Positions 38,901-48,146 of a stretch of DNA of 64,000 nucleotides are shown here, one piece after another; the stretch's first letter is position 1; every line of letters starts with the position of its first letter. A model generated the notes under the pieces. The model saw only the letters and a list, made by a program, of their open reading frames with translations. It was not told the DNA's origin and searched no databases. The stretch comes from JAIYDQ01 sp034408855 (lineage in GTDB: Bacteria; Planctomycetota; Planctomycetia; Pirellulales; Pirellulaceae): NCBI GenBank assembly GCA_034408855.1, contig JAWXCK010000074.1, forward strand, positions 124,001 to 188,000. Reading direction: 5' to 3'. The translations under genes and the position numbers were made by a program.

Positions 38901-39626
38901 TCGAAAGAGTCGCTGAAGAGAGCCGACATGCTCGAGCAAGCGGGGCTCGAAAAATTAGCCGCCGTTTACGGTTCAACTGCCCCCGAGATTCGCGCTAGCG
39001 AAGCTGCGCACAAAGAAAAACTCGACGAGCTGGCCAATTGGCTTCGCGAGCGATTGAATTGGCTAGGAAGTGTTGAAGATCTTGCGAGCCAAGATCGACC
39101 GGAACTTGCAAAGACGATTCACCTAGCCATCGAAGATCGCTTCTATCCAGAAATTCGACGCATGGAGCGCACCATCTTGCTGCGGATTCTCGATGATACC
39201 TGGATGGGACATCTGTTGGCCATGGATCATCTCCGAAGTGCCGTGAGCTTTCGAGGCATGGCACAGATGGACCCGAAAGTCGAATACAAACGCGAAGGCA
39301 TGAAGCTCTTCGAACAAATGTGGTTCGCGATCGGCGAACGTATGACCGACATTGTCTTCCGCATGGAAGCTTTGGACGATAGCTTGGTAACCAGCTCCTT
39401 CGTCGAGACTCAAGCTCGACATGACAGCCCACCTACAACGACCGACATGCTCGGAGAAGTAAGCGAGCAACAACGTGCGGCGATGGAAGCAGGCGATGCA
39501 GCCAGCGGCGAAGCTCCAAAACCCGAACCGATTCGACGAGAAGCAGCTCGTGTCGGACGGAATGATCCTTGCACCTGTGGCTCGGGTAAAAAATATAAAA
39601 ACTGCTGTATGCGACGACAGATTTAA
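35919..39626 (+). CDS. secA: Preprotein translocase motor SecA, enlarged form
   Basis: SecA is the ATPase that drives preproteins through SecYEG. The protein has all domain landmarks: MVTGEGKTLVATLPAYLNAL (Walker A, about residue 125), VDNILIDEARTPLIISGP (DEAD region), QTLATVTLQNFFKLYKK (preprotein crosslinking area), MAGRGTDIILGGNP, LRGRCGRQGDPGSSRFYLS and a C-terminal zinc motif (CTCGSGKKYKNCC). At 1,235 residues it is about 330 longer than the E. coli protein. One insertion of about 50 residues lies near residue 450, between TEKEKYKAVADDI and RKGRPILVGTVSIEKSE. A much larger one lies in the helical scaffold (roughly 750-1060). Insertions like this are known in planctomycetes. Confidence 0.96.
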   Translation: MELLEKFWEGTGSVVNGVLEGIGRGVTGLFGTSNARNVRKYQAKVRLINELEPKLMAMSDAELREQTPKFRKRLADGETLDDILVEAFALCREGGRRFLRMRHYDVQMVGGMVLHYGNIAEMVTGEGKTLVATLPAYLNALVGNGVHVVTVNDYLARRDMEWMAPLYMGLGLTVASIQSGLDSDPRQLAYACDITYATNNELGFDYLRDNMRIARRGDNRFPKHFQQSQGPLQYAIIDEVDNILIDEARTPLIISGPAHQDVKKYAEADKIARQLVKELHFVVNEKDHTVNLTDEGVRHAEKMAGVESFYTAGNMEWPHLLDNALKAHFLYKLDVNYVAKEGVIVIVDEFTGRLMEGRQWSDGLHQAVEAKEGVTIKEENQTLATVTLQNFFKLYKKLAGMTGTAMTEANEFYKIYGLDVIAVPTNRPMKRFESPDTIFLTEKEKYKAVADDIELANKFDLVEPKDSNAIIGEIVSEDETTVSVRPRDEKEIRTLSRDKVASIQRKGRPILVGTVSIEKSERLSKLLDHRGIAHQVLNAKQHKREAEIIAQAGRVGAVTIATNMAGRGTDIILGGNPDTMAWAKLQDTYPTRLEVPKEEWDALVQEFEQKEKMKEMGNFVCEIGGLMVIGTERHESRRIDLQLRGRCGRQGDPGSSRFYLSLEDDLMRIFAGDWVRNMMGKLGMGEGEALESRFVSKRISSAQKKVEERHFESRKSLLDYDEVMDQQRKRVYGYRQQILAGVSCRQLVLEQIQEQINHNVDQFTNPIFGAESFARWAGGKLSCQLEPKDFRGIDAETAGFYARDLAEREIETQIMDAIDENLPIQEEQSEWNWEALAKWSNTRYGTNFNVSALKKIERDRIDEEIFERAREFVAKIDLSEGAEFVEESYGLRMLANWMKIKFAIDIDPEQMKNVEPPALKKSLMQAAEDAYRERESQYPVLAAFTRFRQQTGPNQFHIDGAAIANHAAQRFEDPSAAELQGMEGAQAFDHLVHLSKESLKRADMLEQAGLEKLAAVYGSTAPEIRASEAAHKEKLDELANWLRERLNWLGSVEDLASQDRPELAKTIHLAIEDRFYPEIRRMERTILLRILDDTWMGHLLAMDHLRSAVSFRGMAQMDPKVEYKREGMKLFEQMWFAIGERMTDIVFRMEALDDSLVTSSFVETQARHDSPPTTTDMLGEVSEQQRAAMEAGDAASGEAPKPEPIRREAARVGRNDPCTCGSGKKYKNCCMRRQI

Positions 39627-39644
39627 CAACTTCAAAATGGCGGT

Positions 39645-40550
39645 ATGCTCATGAATTTCGTTCGCTTTGTCTTTGTGTTCGCGGTTTGTCTTTTCGATTG
39701 CGGCCCGATATTCGCGCAGTCGAGCAAAGCCTCAGTTTGCAAGATCGTTTTGGTTGCCGGTGAAACGGCCAAGGTCGATACGGTCGGTCATCATGACTAC
39801 ATCGCCGGCTGCAAATGCCTTGAAAGCTTGCTTCGACAGACAGAAAATATCGAACCCATTGTCGTACTCGATGGTTGGCCTAAAGACGAAAGCCTCTTTG
39901 ATACGGCAACCGCCGTCGTCTTCTATACCGACGGCGGCGGGAAACAGGCTTTTCTCGAGTCCGAGGAACGAATCGCGAAGATAGATTCGCTTGTCGATCG
40001 CGGTGTCGGTTTAGTCTTAATCCATCAAGCCGTCGATTTTCCCAAAGCGTCGGAAAGCCTTGGCAAACGCTGGTTTGGCGGCGTCTATTCCGAAGGTTCT
40101 GGTCGAGGCCATTGGCCAAGTTCGCATGTTGATTTTCCGAATCACGAGATTTCACGCGGCGTTGAGCCGTGGAAAGTCAACGATGGTTGGCTGAACAAGA
40201 TTCATTTCGTCGACGGCATGAAAGGCATTACGCCACTGGTCTGGTCGAGCAAAGAGTATGCGGGCAGTCGAGCTGGACTGGTTAACGATATCGTCGCTTG
40301 GATTTACGAGCGCCCCGACGGCGGACGCTCCTTTTCATTCACCGGCCTCGATGCACATTCTGCTTGGTCGTTGGACGGAATGCGTCAGCTCGTCGTCAAT
40401 GGAGTTCTATGGTCAGCTCGACAACCAATTCGATCGGAAGGTGCTGCCAGTAAGATCGAAAGCGCCGCCCTCGATGCGATGCTTACTCCACGCGAACCCA
40501 AACCCGCCGCCGTTCCCAAAGCCAAAAAGGTCGCGCCAGATACGAAGTAG
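39645..40550 (+). CDS. Exported ThuA-domain protein
   Basis: The ThuA family has a class I glutamine-amidotransferase-like fold and is common in planctomycete secretomes; its role is uncertain (trehalose/disaccharide metabolism was proposed for ThuA itself). The 301-residue product has a signal peptide (FVRFVFVFAVCLFDCGPIF, cleavage near residue 24). The ThuA core follows: IVLVAGETAKVDTVGHHDY, VFYTDGGGKQAF, LVLIHQAVDFP and SFTGLDAHSAW. The C-terminal tail is Lys/Pro-rich. ATG 39651 is an alternative start two codons downstream. It lies 18 bp after secA and ends ahead of a hairpin cluster facing uvrA. Confidence 0.85.
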   Translation: MLMNFVRFVFVFAVCLFDCGPIFAQSSKASVCKIVLVAGETAKVDTVGHHDYIAGCKCLESLLRQTENIEPIVVLDGWPKDESLFDTATAVVFYTDGGGKQAFLESEERIAKIDSLVDRGVGLVLIHQAVDFPKASESLGKRWFGGVYSEGSGRGHWPSSHVDFPNHEISRGVEPWKVNDGWLNKIHFVDGMKGITPLVWSSKEYAGSRAGLVNDIVAWIYERPDGGRSFSFTGLDAHSAWSLDGMRQLVVNGVLWSARQPIRSEGAASKIESAALDAMLTPREPKPAAVPKAKKVAPDTK

Positions 40551-40734
40551 TCGCGATCTCGCTGCTAGGCTTTAAAAAACCACGTAGGTCAGTCTTTCCA
40601 AGACTGACCCCGCAGCGAAGCTGCAGAATTGCTGTGCCTCGGAGAGACACAGCTACGTGTTTTAATCTCGTTACCAGGCTCCTGCCTGGTAACGCACTGT
40701 CTTAGAGGCTCCGCCTCTCCTTACGCAACCAAAA
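40551..40734. terminator. Hairpin cluster between convergent genes, probable bidirectional terminator
   Basis: Four clean hairpins stand in a row between thuA-like (plus) and uvrA (minus): GGTCAGTCT-TTCCA-AGACTGACC (40587-40609), GCTGTGCCTCGGAGAGACAC (40631-40653), GTTACCAGGC-TCCT-GCCTGGTAAC (40670-40693) and AGAGGC-TCC-GCCTCT (40704-40718). A shorter GCAGC-GAA-GCTGC lies between the first two. Each is a known type of dispersed planctomycete repeat, and the placement fits termination from both sides. Confidence 0.65.
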
Positions 40735-43700
40735 TCAATGATCTTTCGTTGCATCATCAAAGGCGGCTAGAGCTTGATCGAGCCAATTCCAAAAAGTTGG
40801 GTTGTCAATTTCACTTCGTAAGTGGGGACGCAATTCGATTTCCATCCAATCGCTTCCAACTTCGACATACGTTCGCGCATCGCGATGAAAAGCCTGAACA
40901 CCTTCGAGTTGCGAGAGGGGTGGCAATTTGAATAACTCGAGCAAGTCCGGTTTCGTAAAATGTCCCTTGGGAATTCGAAACTTTAGCTTCAACCAGGGCG
41001 ACTCGGCAGTAAGCGCATGCAGAAACCAACCCCGCGATTTTACTTTTCCAGGAATCTCGACAACACTGCTCGAATTCCAATCGATCTCACCGCAAATTCC
41101 GGATGATTCGATCCGCTCGATGATCGGCCGAAGCATCGAACGATCCCAAAGCACCGGCTTTCCGCGTCGATCAAGTCCTTTTTCGAGATGCCACTTGCGA
41201 CCATCGACTTGCCAAGGCGACAAACTCTGCTTGGCGATATCGCTCATCGATTGATCGCCAGCCCGCGGCGTCAACTCGATTGCCGGATCATACACGCTGC
41301 GTGGTTCATACGGACCAGCCTTTAATATCCTGTCGAGAGCTTCTCCGGTATGGCAACGCAAGCGTTGCGGAATATCGATAGGCTTTTTCGATTTGCTTAG
41401 GCTCTTGCGACTACTATTCTTCGTCGAGCCCATTGCGAACTCGACGAGTTTTTCGGGGGTACCGCTAAAGACAAGTTGCCCGCCATGCCAACCAGCTTCG
41501 GGGCCTAATTCGATCACCCAGTCGCATGACTTGATGACATCCAAGTTATGCTCGATGACAACAACGGTGTTTCCGACATCGACAAGCCGATGCAGCACCC
41601 CGATCAATTTCGCAACATCCTCGAAATGCAAACCCGTCGTCGGCTCATCTAACAAGTAAATCGTTCGCCCGGTATCAGGTCGTGAAAGTTCGGTTGCGAG
41701 TTTTACACGCTGCGCTTCGCCGCCGCTCAACGTCGGAGCTGATTGCCCGAGAGCGATGTAATCCAATCCGACATCGCAAAGAGTGGTCAGGATTCGCCGA
41801 ATCTTGGGAAGATTGATCAGAAGATCTCGAACTTGGCCTATCTTCATTTCCAGAAGGTCGTGAATCGATTTTCCTTGATAGCGAACCGTCAGCGTCTCTT
41901 CGGTGTAGCGACGGCCATGACACGCATCGCATTCGATCCAGACGTCTGGCAAAAAATGCATCTCGATCCGGCGACGTCCATTCCCTTCGCATTTTTCGCA
42001 TCGCCCACCAGGAACGTTGTAGCTAAACTGTCTCGCAGTAAAACCACGGACTTTGGATTCTGGAAGTTTCGCATAGAGTTCGCGAATCAAATCGAAAACG
42101 CCCGTGTACGTTGCCGGTGTCGAAGATGGCGAAGTTCCAAGCGGCGATTGGTCGACACGAACGACTTTGTCGATCCATCGCGTCCCTTCGATTGTACGAT
42201 GGTGTCCGACTTTAATCATTGCTCGATGAAATCGTCGAGCGAGGGCAGGATAGAGAATATCGTTGATCAAGCTGCTCTTTCCCGAACCGCTTGGCCCCGT
42301 AACGGCAACAAGACTGCCCAGTGGAATATCGACATCGATATCCCGCAATGTATTCGCCTTGGCACCACGAATACCAAGCCAATGTTGATCGCTGGTTGAA
42401 CCGGCATCTGCGGTAGGAAGCGACTCTTTTTCGCTGATCCGGCGATTACGCGGGATCGGAATCGCCTTTTTCCCGCTCAGGAATGGTCCAGTCACACTCG
42501 TCTTACTTCGTGCAATTTGAGCAGGCGTTCCCTGCGCAACAATTCGTCCGCCTTCGTGGCCAGATCCAGGGCCAAAATCGCAAAGGCCGTCGCTGCTGGC
42601 AATGACATCCCGATCGTGTTCGACAACGATCAAAGTATTGCCTAGGTCTCGAAGTCGATGCAAGGCCTTTACGAGTCGATGATTGTCGCGAGGATGCAAT
42701 CCGATCGTCGGTTCATCTAAAACATAGAGAACGCCGCATAATCCGCTACCGAGCTGACCTGCCAGCCGAATCCGTTGAGCTTCGCCGCCACTGAGCGAGT
42801 TCGCGGCTCGACCGAGCGACAGATAGTCAAGTCCGACTTCGACGAGAAAGCTAACGCGACTAACTACTTCGCGAATCAGTTCGCTTGCAATTTTTTGTTC
42901 GCGGCTATCCAACGTCCAGTTTTTCAAAGTCGCAAGCAATTCACCCAGCGGCATCGCCACCAATTCGGCAATCGTCAGATCGTGAAATCGCGACTTGGCC
43001 GCCTCGGCTCGCAATCTCGAACCTCGGCACGTCTGACACTCGACTTCGGCGGTATACGATTCCAGTCGCATTCGCAATGTTTGACTCGATCGAGCAGCTA
43101 CATCCAGCGTCGGATAAAGTCCGCGATAGCGAAACGAAAAACCGTTCATCGCAAAATTTTGGTCGCCTGTTCCAAAAAGTAAAAAATTTCGATGCTTGAC
43201 GTTCATCACGCCAATCGGCGCGTCGATTGGAATGCCCGTCTGCGCACAAAAGCAATTGAGCATTTCGCGGCTCAGCGATCTGTCGAGCTTTGGCCAAAGC
43301 AACATGCCGCCTTCCGAAAGCGATTTTGTTGCGTCCAATAAAGCCGCTGGGTTGGTTCCTTGGCGAACACCTAATCCATCGCAGTCCGAGCACCAGCCTA
43401 ACTGCGTATTGAACGAAAAACTGTGCGGTGTCAGCGGCTGGAACGAAAGGCCACATGCATGGCAAGCCAAAGTTAGTGAATGCGTCTGCGTTTCCCATTG
43501 CGGCTCCGGTCGATCGTCGCTGTGAATTGCAATTCGAATTTGGCCTTTGCCCAGTCCGAGAGCGGTTTCCAAGCTATCGGCGATTCTCGACCGATCTTTG
43601 GTATCGACTTTGATTCGATCGACGACGATTTCTAATTGATAGCGTCCGCGATTGGCCAGCTCAGGACGCTCGTCGATCGAAGTCGTATGCCCATTGATGC

Positions 43701-46700
43701 GAACTCGTACATAACCTTGGATTTTGAGTTCATTAAAAAACGCGTCATCTAATACAACTTCTCGATTCAGGCTCGATTCGATCGGTGCAAGAATCAATGC
43801 CCGAGTTCCCTTTGGCATACTGATAACGCGGTCGATAATTTGATCCAGAGTTTGTGTCCCGACGGGATTGTCGCATTGAGGGCAGTGCATCGTCGCGAGT
43901 CTTGCCATTAAGACTCGCAGATAGTCATAAATCTCGGTCACCGTCCCAACCGTCGATCGCGGAGTATGACCAAGGCTGCGTTGTTCGAGCGCAACCGACG
44001 GAGCTAGTCCTTCAACGGTATGTACAATGGGCTTCGGCATTTGACCGACGAATTGCCGAGCATACGAACTGAGACTTTCCGTATAGCGACGTTGTCCTTC
44101 GGCATAGATGGTATCAATCGCCATCGACGTCTTGCCGCTTCCGCTCTTCCCGCAGAAGACGGTCATCTCTCCATGATCGAGCGTCAAGTCGACATCTTGT
44201 AGATTGTGCATCGCCGCCCCTTGAACCACTAACTGACGAACGCGTTCAGCAGTCTTGGCAAGCACTGACGTTCCCTTCACCGCTCGCTTTTTCGTTCCCT
44301 TCAATTTCTTACCGGATAACGCGGCTTGTTTCGCAAGCGCCTGTTGGAAATGTTTGGCCAATGCCAGGCCGGTCGCCGATTTTGTATTCTTAGCCAATGC
44401 TTCGGGTGTTCCAGTAGCGATGACCTCTCCGCCGGCGGCACCACCTTCCGGTCCCAAGTCGATGATCCAATCGGCAGCCTGAATCAGATCCAAGTTATGC
44501 TCGACGACGATGACCGTATTGCCGCGATCGACGAGACTTTGTAACACCGATAGCAACATGTTTATGTCATGAAAGTGCAGGCCAGTAGTTGGCTCATCGA
44601 GAACATAGAGCGTTCGCCCTGTTGCCCGTCGGCTCAGTTCCTTGGCAAGTTTGATCCGCTGCGCCTCGCCTCCGGAAAGTGTCGGCGAAGGTTGCCCTAG
44701 CTTCAAGTAATCGAGCCCAACATCGTGCAGTGTTTGCAGTTTTTCATAGATCTTAGGGATCGATTGAAAATGTTCGAGAGCTTCCTGGATATCCATCTCA
44801 AGGCAATCGGCAATCGACTTTCCTTTGAACAGAACTTGAAGTGTTTCATGATCGTAGCGACGACCATTGCATACCGGGCAAATCACCCAAAGATCAGCCA
44901 ACATTTCCATATCGAGACGCGTCGAGCCATTACCTTCGCAAGCACCACAGCGTCCTCCGTCGGTATTAAAACTGAATCGACCTGGCAAATAACCGCGCTT
45001 CTTCGATTCCGGCAGCTTCGCATAGAGATCGCGAATCTCGTCGAAGACTTTGACGTAAGTTGCCGGATTGCTTCGCGGCGTCCGACCGATCGAACTTTGA
45101 TCGATATCGATAATTTTGTCTAAGTGCTCGATACCACTGATCTTTTTAAATGCCTCCGCCGTTTCGTCGGCGCCATTGAGTTCATGTCTTAGGTAAGGCG
45201 TCAGGACATCGGTGATGAGTGAGCTTTTCCCGCTTCCGCTAACACCCGTCACGCAAACAAGACATCCGAGTGGGAACGCGACATCGATGCTCTTGAGATT
45301 GTTCTGATGAGCGCCAAGGATGCGAAGTCGTTCGCCGGTGCCCTTTCTTCGAATTTTCGGAGACGTGACCGTTGCGCGACCGCTCAGATACTGCCCGGTC
45401 AGACTTACTGTATTTGCCGCGATTGCATCGGCATCGCCTTGAACAATCAACTGTCCACCGCGAACTCCTGGCCCCGGCCCGAAGTCGACGATCCGATCGG
45501 CAGCATGCATCGTATCTTCATCGTGCTCGACCACCAGAACCGTATTACCGAGATCGCGAAGTCGTTTCAAGGCCGTCAACAAGCGTTCGTTGTCCCGCGG
45601 ATGGAGACCAATCGATGGCTCATCGAGAACATACGTCACGCCGACCAACCCAGAACCAATTTGCGAAGCGAGTCGAATACGCTGTGATTCTCCCCCCGAG
45701 AGCGACGGAGCAGCGCGATCTAACGAGAGATAGTTGAGACCGACTTCGAGCAAAAAACCTAGTCTCGAACAGATTTCTTTGAGCGCTTCGCCGGCGATCT
45801 GTTTTTGTAGATCCGATAAAATCAGTTTCTGAAAGAACTCAAGCGCATCGCCTAACGGCATGCGACCGACGTCGGGCAGTGAGAACCAATTGTCGCGGGT
45901 CGCTGTTTTCGACTCCAATCTCACAAACCTCCCCTGTGCATTCAATCGCTGGCCATGACAAACCCCGCACGGCAATTGATGCATGTATTTTTCATACTGC
46001 CGACGTTGCAACGGATTCTTAAAATTGTTCCAAGCCGAAACTAACTCGGGGATGATACCCGCAAAGTGTCCGGCGAATTTTCGCGGGTTTCGACCAGCGC
46101 GAATCGTGTAGGTTACCGATTGCTCGCCGGTACCGTAGAGCCATAGCTGCCTCGCTTCTTCGGAGAGCGATTTCCAAGGCGTCTTGAGCAGCTCGCCTTT
46201 GGCAAGTCCAAGCATATGTTCGAGCATCGTGGCGACGCTCTGCATTTGAATGCGTTGCCAGCGAGACATTCGAGCCCACTTACCCAATAGGGCGATCGCG
46301 CCGCCTCGGATCGATAACTTCGGTTCTGGAATCAGCAGCTCAGGGTTCATCGTGTAGAGTTCGCCAAGTCCGTTGCAGGCGTGACACATTCCTTGCGGCG
46401 AATTGAAACTCAACAACTGAGGAGACGGCGGTGGATACGAGACCCCGCATGTCGGGCAAGCATACTGTGCAGAAAAAACGATCTCGTCACCGGACGCCAT
46501 CGGTTCGGAACTCGCCTTTTTCTTGGATGGCTGCCGTTCCTGCATCGGCGCGACCAACATCGTTCCTTCCCCGATGCGAATCGCGGTATCAACCGCTTCG
46601 GCAATTCTCGCGCGACTGCTAGCATCGATCTGCAATCGATCGATCACGACTTCGATCGTATGCTTCAACTGCTTCTCGAGTGTTGGCGGTTCGGCCAGAT

Positions 46701-47265
46701 TGACAACCTGGCCATCGACACGCGCACGATTGAAGCCTTGCTTGCGGAGATCCTCGAAAAGATCGCGATACTCCCCTTTCTGGCCGCGAATCATCGGTGC
46801 CAAAACGATGTATACCGGCCCGGCGGGCAAGTTGACGATTCGGGCTACAATCTGATCGCGAGTCTGGGCGGTAATGGGGACATCGCATACAGGGCAAAAA
46901 CCGGTTCCTACCCGAGCAAACAAAACGCGCAGAAAATCGTTGATTTCGGTCATCGTTCCGACGGTGCTTCGCGGATTCTGTCCAGTCGATTTCTGTGAGA
47001 TGGAAATCGATGGGCTTAGCCCAGAAAGAAAATCGACGTCGGGTTTCGGAAGCTGACCAATGAACTGACGAGCATACGTCGAAAGGCTTTCGAGATAACG
47101 CCGTTGCCCCTCGGCAAAAATCGTATCGAAGGCTAACGAGCTTTTCCCGCTCCCCGAGACTCCCGTAAAACAAATCAATTGGTTACGAGGCAACGAAACA
47201 TCTACATTCTGAAGATTATGTTCCCGAGCCCCGCGAACGACAATCGGAAGGTTAAGCAACGGCAT
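40735..47265 (-). CDS. uvrA: Tandem-duplicated UvrA excinuclease subunit
   Basis: UvrA finds DNA damage for nucleotide excision repair and normally works as a dimer of about 950-residue subunits. This 2,176-residue protein holds two complete UvrA units in one chain. Unit 1 has Walker A GVSGSGKSSLAFD (about residue 35), zinc-finger segments (CPVCDVPIT; CPTCGVSYPP...CHACNGLGE), LSGGESQRIRLASQ, GVSGSGKSSLITD, CGACEGNGS...CPVCNGRRY and LSGGEAQRIKLAKE. Unit 2 repeats these: GKSGSGKTSMAID, CHACGLSFQP...CSDCDGLG, LSGGEAQRIRLAGQ, GPSGSGKSSLIND, CEKCEGNGR and LSGGEAQRVKLATE. All four Walker A and all signature motifs look intact. A C-terminal extension of about 200 residues after unit 2 (from KPIDIPQRLRC) matches nothing I recognise. 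Confidence 0.96.
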   Translation of the reverse strand: MPLLNLPIVVRGAREHNLQNVDVSLPRNQLICFTGVSGSGKSSLAFDTIFAEGQRRYLESLSTYARQFIGQLPKPDVDFLSGLSPSISISQKSTGQNPRSTVGTMTEINDFLRVLFARVGTGFCPVCDVPITAQTRDQIVARIVNLPAGPVYIVLAPMIRGQKGEYRDLFEDLRKQGFNRARVDGQVVNLAEPPTLEKQLKHTIEVVIDRLQIDASSRARIAEAVDTAIRIGEGTMLVAPMQERQPSKKKASSEPMASGDEIVFSAQYACPTCGVSYPPPSPQLLSFNSPQGMCHACNGLGELYTMNPELLIPEPKLSIRGGAIALLGKWARMSRWQRIQMQSVATMLEHMLGLAKGELLKTPWKSLSEEARQLWLYGTGEQSVTYTIRAGRNPRKFAGHFAGIIPELVSAWNNFKNPLQRRQYEKYMHQLPCGVCHGQRLNAQGRFVRLESKTATRDNWFSLPDVGRMPLGDALEFFQKLILSDLQKQIAGEALKEICSRLGFLLEVGLNYLSLDRAAPSLSGGESQRIRLASQIGSGLVGVTYVLDEPSIGLHPRDNERLLTALKRLRDLGNTVLVVEHDEDTMHAADRIVDFGPGPGVRGGQLIVQGDADAIAANTVSLTGQYLSGRATVTSPKIRRKGTGERLRILGAHQNNLKSIDVAFPLGCLVCVTGVSGSGKSSLITDVLTPYLRHELNGADETAEAFKKISGIEHLDKIIDIDQSSIGRTPRSNPATYVKVFDEIRDLYAKLPESKKRGYLPGRFSFNTDGGRCGACEGNGSTRLDMEMLADLWVICPVCNGRRYDHETLQVLFKGKSIADCLEMDIQEALEHFQSIPKIYEKLQTLHDVGLDYLKLGQPSPTLSGGEAQRIKLAKELSRRATGRTLYVLDEPTTGLHFHDINMLLSVLQSLVDRGNTVIVVEHNLDLIQAADWIIDLGPEGGAAGGEVIATGTPEALAKNTKSATGLALAKHFQQALAKQAALSGKKLKGTKKRAVKGTSVLAKTAERVRQLVVQGAAMHNLQDVDLTLDHGEMTVFCGKSGSGKTSMAIDTIYAEGQRRYTESLSSYARQFVGQMPKPIVHTVEGLAPSVALEQRSLGHTPRSTVGTVTEIYDYLRVLMARLATMHCPQCDNPVGTQTLDQIIDRVISMPKGTRALILAPIESSLNREVVLDDAFFNELKIQGYVRVRINGHTTSIDERPELANRGRYQLEIVVDRIKVDTKDRSRIADSLETALGLGKGQIRIAIHSDDRPEPQWETQTHSLTLACHACGLSFQPLTPHSFSFNTQLGWCSDCDGLGVRQGTNPAALLDATKSLSEGGMLLWPKLDRSLSREMLNCFCAQTGIPIDAPIGVMNVKHRNFLLFGTGDQNFAMNGFSFRYRGLYPTLDVAARSSQTLRMRLESYTAEVECQTCRGSRLRAEAAKSRFHDLTIAELVAMPLGELLATLKNWTLDSREQKIASELIREVVSRVSFLVEVGLDYLSLGRAANSLSGGEAQRIRLAGQLGSGLCGVLYVLDEPTIGLHPRDNHRLVKALHRLRDLGNTLIVVEHDRDVIASSDGLCDFGPGSGHEGGRIVAQGTPAQIARSKTSVTGPFLSGKKAIPIPRNRRISEKESLPTADAGSTSDQHWLGIRGAKANTLRDIDVDIPLGSLVAVTGPSGSGKSSLINDILYPALARRFHRAMIKVGHHRTIEGTRWIDKVVRVDQSPLGTSPSSTPATYTGVFDLIRELYAKLPESKVRGFTARQFSYNVPGGRCEKCEGNGRRRIEMHFLPDVWIECDACHGRRYTEETLTVRYQGKSIHDLLEMKIGQVRDLLINLPKIRRILTTLCDVGLDYIALGQSAPTLSGGEAQRVKLATELSRPDTGRTIYLLDEPTTGLHFEDVAKLIGVLHRLVDVGNTVVVIEHNLDVIKSCDWVIELGPEAGWHGGQLVFSGTPEKLVEFAMGSTKNSSRKSLSKSKKPIDIPQRLRCHTGEALDRILKAGPYEPRSVYDPAIELTPRAGDQSMSDIAKQSLSPWQVDGRKWHLEKGLDRRGKPVLWDRSMLRPIIERIESSGICGEIDWNSSSVVEIPGKVKSRGWFLHALTAESPWLKLKFRIPKGHFTKPDLLELFKLPPLSQLEGVQAFHRDARTYVEVGSDWMEIELRPHLRSEIDNPTFWNWLDQALAAFDDATKDH

Positions 47266-47387
47266 CTGTCAACGCAATTCGGCCAAGGAGTGTACAACCA
47301 TAAGTTTACCTTTAGACCAATACTCTAGCGACTTGTAAACCTGTCTCCCCATTCATCGGGAAGTCAAAAAAGTCGGTACATTTTCAA

Positions 47388-47414
47388 TTGCCGAAGTCCG
47401 ATTTGCGATATAAT
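47388..47414 (+). promoter_or_regulatory. Possible sigma-70-type promoter of the response regulator gene
   Basis: TTGCCG (47388-47393) and TATAAT (47409-47414), separated by 15 bp. Transcription would start near 47420, only a few bases before the GTG at 47423, so a leaderless or a downstream start (ATG 47462 or 47468) would be required. The -10 match is good; the spacing is short. Confidence 0.3.
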
Positions 47415-47422
47415 CTCGTACT

Positions 47423-48076
47423 GTGGCGATTGAGAATTCAATGGAAAGGATAAGCGAGTCTATGGTTATGACACTCAAAACATCCGAAGTGGTTTCCGCT
47501 GAATCCTTGGGCGATACAAACGCATCATCTGATTTACAGGTCAATGCGACGAGTATCATGCTAGTCGATGATTCGTTCGTCCTGCGAGACCGATTGGTCG
47601 AAGCGTTTCAAGAACGAGGATTGCGCGTTTCGATAGCAGGTGACTGCGATGAAGCGGTTCAGGTTTTTCGTCGGGAGCCAACCGACTTGGCTGTCGTCGA
47701 TTTACGCATGCCGGGCCGAACCGGACTGACGCTGATTCCGGATCTAAAGAAAATCAAACCCGACGTCAAAATAGTCATCCTATCGGGATTTGGCAGTATT
47801 GCGACCGCCATCGACGCCATTCGACTAGGGGCGACCAACTTTATCCCCAAACCTGCGGATGCCGACGATATCTTGATGGCCTTTGCCCGCGGCGATGCGA
47901 GTATCGAACTGCAAGAAGAACCGAATACTATTCCAGTTCCAACACTTGCACAGGCGGAATGGGAACACATTCATCGCGTGCTCGCCGATTGCAGCAATAA
48001 CATCTCCGAAGCCGCTCGACGATTGGGAATTCATCGGCGTTCACTCCAGCGCAAATTGCGAAAGCGAGCTCCGTAG
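47423..48076 (+). CDS. REC-Fis response regulator of the RegA/ActR type
   Basis: The 217-residue protein has a receiver domain (SIMLVDDSFVLRDRLVEAFQ; phospho-Asp in LAVVDLRMPGRTGLTL; Lys in NFIPKPADADD) followed by a Fis-type helix-turn-helix at the C-terminus (ISEAARRLGIHRRSLQRKL). No sigma-54 ATPase domain lies between, as in RegA/PrrA/ActR regulators. The frame starts at GTG 47423, but conserved residues begin about 45 codons later; ATG 47462, 10 bases after AAGGAT, is an equally good start. No kinase is adjacent; the FHA-GAF kinase in this window is a possible partner but 18 kb away. Target genes unknown. Confidence 0.9.
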   Translation: MAIENSMERISESMVMTLKTSEVVSAESLGDTNASSDLQVNATSIMLVDDSFVLRDRLVEAFQERGLRVSIAGDCDEAVQVFRREPTDLAVVDLRMPGRTGLTLIPDLKKIKPDVKIVILSGFGSIATAIDAIRLGATNFIPKPADADDILMAFARGDASIELQEEPNTIPVPTLAQAEWEHIHRVLADCSNNISEAARRLGIHRRSLQRKLRKRAP

Positions 48077-48146
48077 AACGCTTGACCTGATTGGCTGTGT
48101 CAGCGCGAATTACCTTTCATCATTTACTTGAAAATCTAGGACGATA

